In this document: piece after piece, positions 60,757 to 64,000 of the stretch
How positions within the stretch are numbered: position 1 is the first letter of the stretch
Layout of the letters: each line of letters opens with the position of its first letter
From: JAXGMV01 sp040772085
GTDB lineage: Bacteria; Chloroflexota; Anaerolineae; Anaerolineales; Anaerolineaceae
NCBI GenBank assembly: GCA_040772085.1
Contig: JAXGYU010000001.1
Location: 2,542,001-2,606,000 of the forward strand
DNA length: 64,000 bases
Reading direction: 5' to 3'
Position numbers and translations under genes: made by a program
The notes under the pieces: generated by a model
Seen by the model: only the letters and a program-made list of their open reading frames with translations
The model's database searches: none
Told to the model about the DNA's origin: nothing

Positions 60757-62118
60757 ATGCAGGTGACATTACCACCCGCCCCGGGATTGAAAAAAACGGA
60801 ATACGAGCTAATTGGAAAAATCCTCTCAGCCAGTCTGACCGCTGTCGACCCCGGCGAGGCGATATTCAGAAAATTGAAGGTCAGCGGCGACTGGCTGATT
60901 GCGGGTCCTCGCCAGTTTGATCTGAATTCCTACCAACGTGTATTTGTGATCGGGCTCGGCAAAGCCGCCCGAGCCATGGCTGACGCGGTGCTCGAGGTGC
61001 TGGATGGACGGTTGACGCAGGCGGTCATTGTCACCAAGCACAGCACCGAGTCATCGTTCCCCAATTTGCCTGGCAGCAAAATCCTGATTGGTTCGCATCC
61101 GGTGCCGAGTGAGAAGAGTATCGCGGCTGCTCAGGAAATCACCGCGCTGGTGAGCGGCCTGCACGCGGATGACCTGGTGATCTGCGTCATCTCCGGTGGC
61201 GGATCAGCGCTGTTTACCTTGCCTGTTGACGGTGTCTCGCTGGATGATTTGCAGCAACTCACTCAGCTATTGCTGGCCAGCGGCGCGGCGATCCATGAGA
61301 TGAACACGCTGCGAAAACAGCTTGACCAGGTGAAAGGCGGCGGGCTGGCGCGCATCGTCAAGCCTGCGACGCTGGTTACGATGATCCTGTCGGATGTGGT
61401 GGGCAACCCGCTCGACATTATTGCCTCAGGTCCGACTGTGCCGGACACGAGCACAACCGCGGATTGCCTGGGCATTTTGAAGAAGTATGGTTTGATGGAG
61501 ACTGCCCCGCAAAGCATCCTTACTTTTTTACGGCAAAAGCAGGCGTCAGAGGATTGCCCGGACAACGCGCATTCAGGGGTAGAGGCGGAAACCCTTAATC
61601 TGCTGGTCGGCAGCAATGAGATCGCGACACAAGCTGCCCTGGAGACAGCGCAAGACCTGGGATTTTATGCAGAAGTCCTTGGCAACGGTTTCCAGGGCGA
61701 GGCGCGGATTGTCGGCAAACAACTGGCAGAACGCTTGCTTCAGGCGCAGACCGACTTGCCCAGACCGTTCTGCCTGATCGCCGGCGGAGAGACGACCGTG
61801 ACCCTGACTGGTCATGGCAAGGGCGGCCGCAATCAGGAAGTGGCTGCCGGCGCCATCCCGGTGCTGGCAGGACACGCTGGGGCAGTGTTGGTGACGCTGG
61901 CGACCGATGGGGAGGATGGTCCAACGACGGCTGCAGGCGCGGTTGTGACCGGTGAGACCGCCGCTCTCGCGAGAACGCGCGGGCAGTCGCTTGAGACTGC
62001 CCTGGCAGAGAATAATCTCCATCCATTTTTCGATACCCTGGGCAGTCTGCTGATCACCGGACCCACCGGAACGAATGTGAATGACATCACTTTTCTGTTT
62101 GGCTTTAAACAAAAATAG
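60757..62118 (+). CDS. Glycerate 2-kinase (GckA/TtuD, MOFRL family)
   Basis: Phosphorylates D-glycerate to 2-phosphoglycerate. The 453-residue protein begins with the family segment VIGLGKAARAMADAVLEVL and shows VISGGGSALFTLPVDGVSLDDLQQLT and LRKQLDQVKGGGLARIVKPA. The C-terminal MOFRL domain holds CLIAGGETTVTLTGHGKGGRNQEVAAGAI. The ATG has AGGGAG upstream. It converges with the zinc-ribbon gene. A D-2-hydroxyacid dehydrogenase of the glyoxylate/hydroxypyruvate reductase type is 1.1 kb away, so the two likely work together in hydroxypyruvate/glycerate use. Confidence 0.94.
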   Translation: MQVTLPPAPGLKKTEYELIGKILSASLTAVDPGEAIFRKLKVSGDWLIAGPRQFDLNSYQRVFVIGLGKAARAMADAVLEVLDGRLTQAVIVTKHSTESSFPNLPGSKILIGSHPVPSEKSIAAAQEITALVSGLHADDLVICVISGGGSALFTLPVDGVSLDDLQQLTQLLLASGAAIHEMNTLRKQLDQVKGGGLARIVKPATLVTMILSDVVGNPLDIIASGPTVPDTSTTADCLGILKKYGLMETAPQSILTFLRQKQASEDCPDNAHSGVEAETLNLLVGSNEIATQAALETAQDLGFYAEVLGNGFQGEARIVGKQLAERLLQAQTDLPRPFCLIAGGETTVTLTGHGKGGRNQEVAAGAIPVLAGHAGAVLVTLATDGEDGPTTAAGAVVTGETAALARTRGQSLETALAENNLHPFFDTLGSLLITGPTGTNVNDITFLFGFKQK

Positions 62119-62141
62119 GTGAGCCGGGGCTCACCTATTTT
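62114..62141. terminator. Bidirectional intrinsic terminator
   Basis: Perfect 11-bp stem AATAGGTGAGC / GCTCACCTATT with CGGG loop; T-run on the plus side (TTTTC) and A-run before it, giving T-runs both ways. It serves glycerate kinase and the convergent zinc-ribbon gene. Confidence 0.88.
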
Positions 62142-62156
62142 CAAAAAACTCGTGGT

Positions 62157-63236
62157 CTATTGCGGCTTCAGATCGGTGATTGATCCGAAAGCGTTCACTT
62201 CAAGCACCCACTTGCTGCCAACGGTCGCGCTGTTATAAATCTGCTCGCTCGTAGTCGTGTATTTGTAGAAGCCGTCATCCGTGCTAAACGTGATTGAATA
62301 GTTTTCTGTCTGCTGTCCGTAACGCTGTTCCTGCGTGAGCGAAGCCTTGGGCCAGTATGATTGATTGTTAATGCCATTGACCGAGATGGTGTCAATATCA
62401 CTCCAGTCATCAATCGTATACTTGCAATATTGCGCATAGACTTCGTAAACACAGTCCTGAACAACTTGTCCATAGCCCGAACCGGAGTCCTTGGTGTAGG
62501 GCGTGCCGCAAATTTCTTTTGAATTCGCTGCCGGCTCATTCTGGGTGTGATGACGTCGCATTTCGCACGCGCCAAGACTGGCGCTGGCGGGGATCTGATC
62601 TTCCCAGCCGGACTTTTCAACTGGTCCGAATTGCTGGATGATGACCGAGCGCTGCCATTCGCGATTGCTGACTTCACCGATTGTGTCGGTCGTGCGGGTG
62701 AAGAGGCTGAAAAGGAAAATCATCAAGGCGCATAACGCGACGATGCCTAGCCCGCCAAGTACCATCACCATCGGACTCATTTTTTTCTTTTCAACATCCT
62801 TGATGGTGAGCTCAGGGTTCGGCGGAGTGGAGAGCACGCCGCCGCAATTGGAACAGTTGTAATTGGTATCAGGGTTCAGGCTGCCGCAATGAGGACAAGT
62901 GACCTCGGTCACTGGGCCGGCCAGATGGGCGCCGAGCACCTCACCTGATTCGCGGCGTTTGCCTTCGACCAGGTCACCGCCGCAATTGATGCAGCTCACG
63001 GTGCCGGCAGGGTTGCGCACACCGCAGAACGGACAGTGTATGTCAGCGCCTGCTTTCGCTGCAGCGATTTTCTCCTCATCAGTCAATAATTCATCGCGGG
63101 TACGCTGCTGAAATTTGACATCAGCTGGTTGCGGCGCGCCGCAACCGTTACAGGTCTTATCGGGGCCTGGATTGCGGGTCGCGCAATTCGGGCAGACCCA
63201 TTCCAGTTCAGTGTATCCAACTATTTTTTGTGCCAT
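62157..63236 (-). CDS. Membrane protein with three N-terminal zinc ribbons
   Basis: A 359-residue protein of unknown role. Three CxxC-x(n)-CxxC zinc ribbons fill the first ~140 residues (WVCPNCATRNPGPDKTCNGCG; HCPFCGVRNPAGTVSCINCGG; TCPHCGSLNPDTNYNCSNCGG). A membrane helix (MVMVLGGLGIVALCALMIFLFSLF) leads to a ~170-residue external domain with several Cys and many Tyr/Ser/Thr residues. The ribbons are thus cytoplasmic and the C-terminal domain outside. No known family is recognised for the outer part. A GGAG precedes the ATG. It lies 28 bases downstream of the dehydrogenase gene on the same strand. Confidence 0.82.
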   Translation of the reverse strand: MAQKIVGYTELEWVCPNCATRNPGPDKTCNGCGAPQPADVKFQQRTRDELLTDEEKIAAAKAGADIHCPFCGVRNPAGTVSCINCGGDLVEGKRRESGEVLGAHLAGPVTEVTCPHCGSLNPDTNYNCSNCGGVLSTPPNPELTIKDVEKKKMSPMVMVLGGLGIVALCALMIFLFSLFTRTTDTIGEVSNREWQRSVIIQQFGPVEKSGWEDQIPASASLGACEMRRHHTQNEPAANSKEICGTPYTKDSGSGYGQVVQDCVYEVYAQYCKYTIDDWSDIDTISVNGINNQSYWPKASLTQEQRYGQQTENYSITFSTDDGFYKYTTTSEQIYNSATVGSKWVLEVNAFGSITDLKPQ

Positions 63237-63264
63237 TCAATCTCCAGTGTTCCTGATCAACCAG

Positions 63265-64000
63265 TTATGCCTTATACACCTCGGGGTTGGCGCAATGGGG
63301 CAGCCTCTCACCAGCCAAACCGGCAATCAGGTTGTTTGCTGCCAGGGTTGCCATCAACTGCCGGGTGCGGGTGCTGGCCGAAGCAATGTGCGGTGTGATT
63401 ACGATGTTGTCCAGGGTCAAGATCGGGTGGTCCGTGGGGATCGGTTCGGGGTCGAAGACGTCCAGCGCCGCAGCCTGGATCTGGTGTGATTTGAGCGCCT
63501 GATAGAGCGCCATGCCATCCACCACACCGCCGCGAGAGGTATTGATCAGGATGGCGTTCGGCTTCATCAGCTTGAGCGTCTTCTCATTGATCAGGTGCCG
63601 GGTCTGAGAGGAGAGGATGGTGTGAGTGGTGACAAAATCACTGGTTTGAAGCAATTCTTCCAGGGAGGCGAAAACCGCGCCCGTTTCCGCTTCGGCAGCC
63701 GGATTCGGCAAGGTGTCGTTATAGACCAGCTTCATCCCAAACCCCTTGGCACGCCTGGCGACTGCCTGACCGATGCGACCAAAACCGATAATGCCGAGCG
63801 TCGAACCGTTGACTTCCTGTCCTTTCATCACATCGGGACCCCAGGGCAGCCAGATGCCGTTCTTGACCTGGTTGTGAGCCTCGGTGATGCGGCGGGCTGT
63901 TGTCAGCAATAGCGCCATGGCAAAATCGGCGCATGTCTCGGTCAGCACGCCCGGTGTGTGACCGACGGGGAGACCAGCCGCAGTCGCCGCGTTGACATCA
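63265..64000 (-). CDS. D-2-hydroxyacid dehydrogenase (glyoxylate/hydroxypyruvate reductase type), 5' end beyond window
   Basis: NAD(P)-dependent reductase of the D-isomer family; the N-terminal third lies outside the window. Coding is in frame to the last base (VNAATAAGLPVGHTPGVLTETCADFAM), so the internal GTG at 63948 is not the start. Visible motifs are the Rossmann GxGxxG in LGIIGFGRIGQAVARRAKGFG, the substrate-binding Arg in NTSRGGVVDGMAL, the Glu in DVFDPEPIPTDHPI and the catalytic His in ITPHIASAS. Glyoxylate, hydroxypyruvate or phosphoglycerate-like substrates are possible; the nearby glycerate kinase favours hydroxypyruvate/glycerate. Confidence 0.9.
   Translation of the reverse strand, partial: DVNAATAAGLPVGHTPGVLTETCADFAMALLLTTARRITEAHNQVKNGIWLPWGPDVMKGQEVNGSTLGIIGFGRIGQAVARRAKGFGMKLVYNDTLPNPAAEAETGAVFASLEELLQTSDFVTTHTILSSQTRHLINEKTLKLMKPNAILINTSRGGVVDGMALYQALKSHQIQAAALDVFDPEPIPTDHPILTLDNIVITPHIASASTRTRQLMATLAANNLIAGLAGERLPHCANPEVYKA

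Overview
The window looks like part of a chromosome from a moderately GC-rich bacterium. My best guess is the phylum Chloroflexota, Anaerolineae-like. That rests on the combination of genes and on protein style, not on a marker gene: a PE-ligase-polymerase LigD next to Ku, Thr/Pro-rich surface linkers, a kinase with a WD40-like sensor, tandem FemAB proteins, a one-chain ADP-forming acyl-CoA synthetase and a leuS T-box. There is no rRNA and no phage, IS or CRISPR. Most of the window is chromosomal housekeeping sequence with two glycan clusters.

Layout. 1-2.0 kb: aspS. 2.0-4.75 kb: a minus-strand operon of a membrane protein, a winged-helix regulator and an ABC ATPase/permease pair, with a good promoter carrying an inverted repeat. 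4.8-8.2 kb: divergent ligD and ku, a bacterial NHEJ pair. 8.2-12 kb: two tRNA-Ala genes, a T-box leader with a Leu specifier codon, leuS and a creatininase-family gene. 12-20.6 kb: cydDC and cydAB (cytochrome bd assembly and structure), separated by the minus-strand set prfA-prmC-sua5. 20.6-27.5 kb: ridA, then an envelope-glycan operon (GT2, polyprenyl sugar-phosphate transferase, CapD-type dehydratase, two FemAB-like proteins). 27.5-34.3 kb: Ser/Thr kinase with a beta-propeller-like domain, a Thr/Pro-rich membrane protein, PHP phosphoesterase, CorA-like transporter, a coiled-coil membrane protein and a tyrosine recombinase. 34.4-37.4 kb: response regulator, soluble histidine kinase and tRNA-Gly(CCC). 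37.5-44.8 kb: the cell-elongation operon mreB-mreC-mreD-mrdA-rodA, then gltX and tRNA-Gln(CTG). 44.8-47.7 kb: argG-argH behind a leader with an Arg-rich peptide ORF and an intrinsic terminator. 47.8-51.9 kb: M20 amidohydrolase, membrane GTPase and MFS transporter. 51.9-57.8 kb: small DUF1540-like acidic protein and a second glycan cluster (sugar aminotransferase, methyltransferase, WbqC, GT2, polytopic membrane protein). 57.9-64 kb: ADP-forming acyl-CoA synthetase, M23 peptidase, glycerate kinase, zinc-ribbon membrane protein and a D-2-hydroxyacid dehydrogenase cut by the window edge.

The most interesting signal is upstream of argG. A 22-codon ORF with three consecutive CGA Arg codons sits directly behind a consensus promoter and is followed by a strong terminator hairpin ending 18 bases before the argG start. 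This is the architecture of ribosome-mediated attenuation by arginine supply. Other points of note are the leuS T-box, two genes whose conserved N-termini extend upstream of any ATG/GTG/TTG codon (second femAB and the recombinase), and operator-like inverted repeats on the promoters of the ABC operon and cydAB.

Only two stretches over 300 bases lack a large gene, and both are accounted for: 8430-8735 (T-box leader) and 47483-47840 (arg leader plus divergent promoters). Genes are otherwise packed tightly, with many 1-11 base overlaps.
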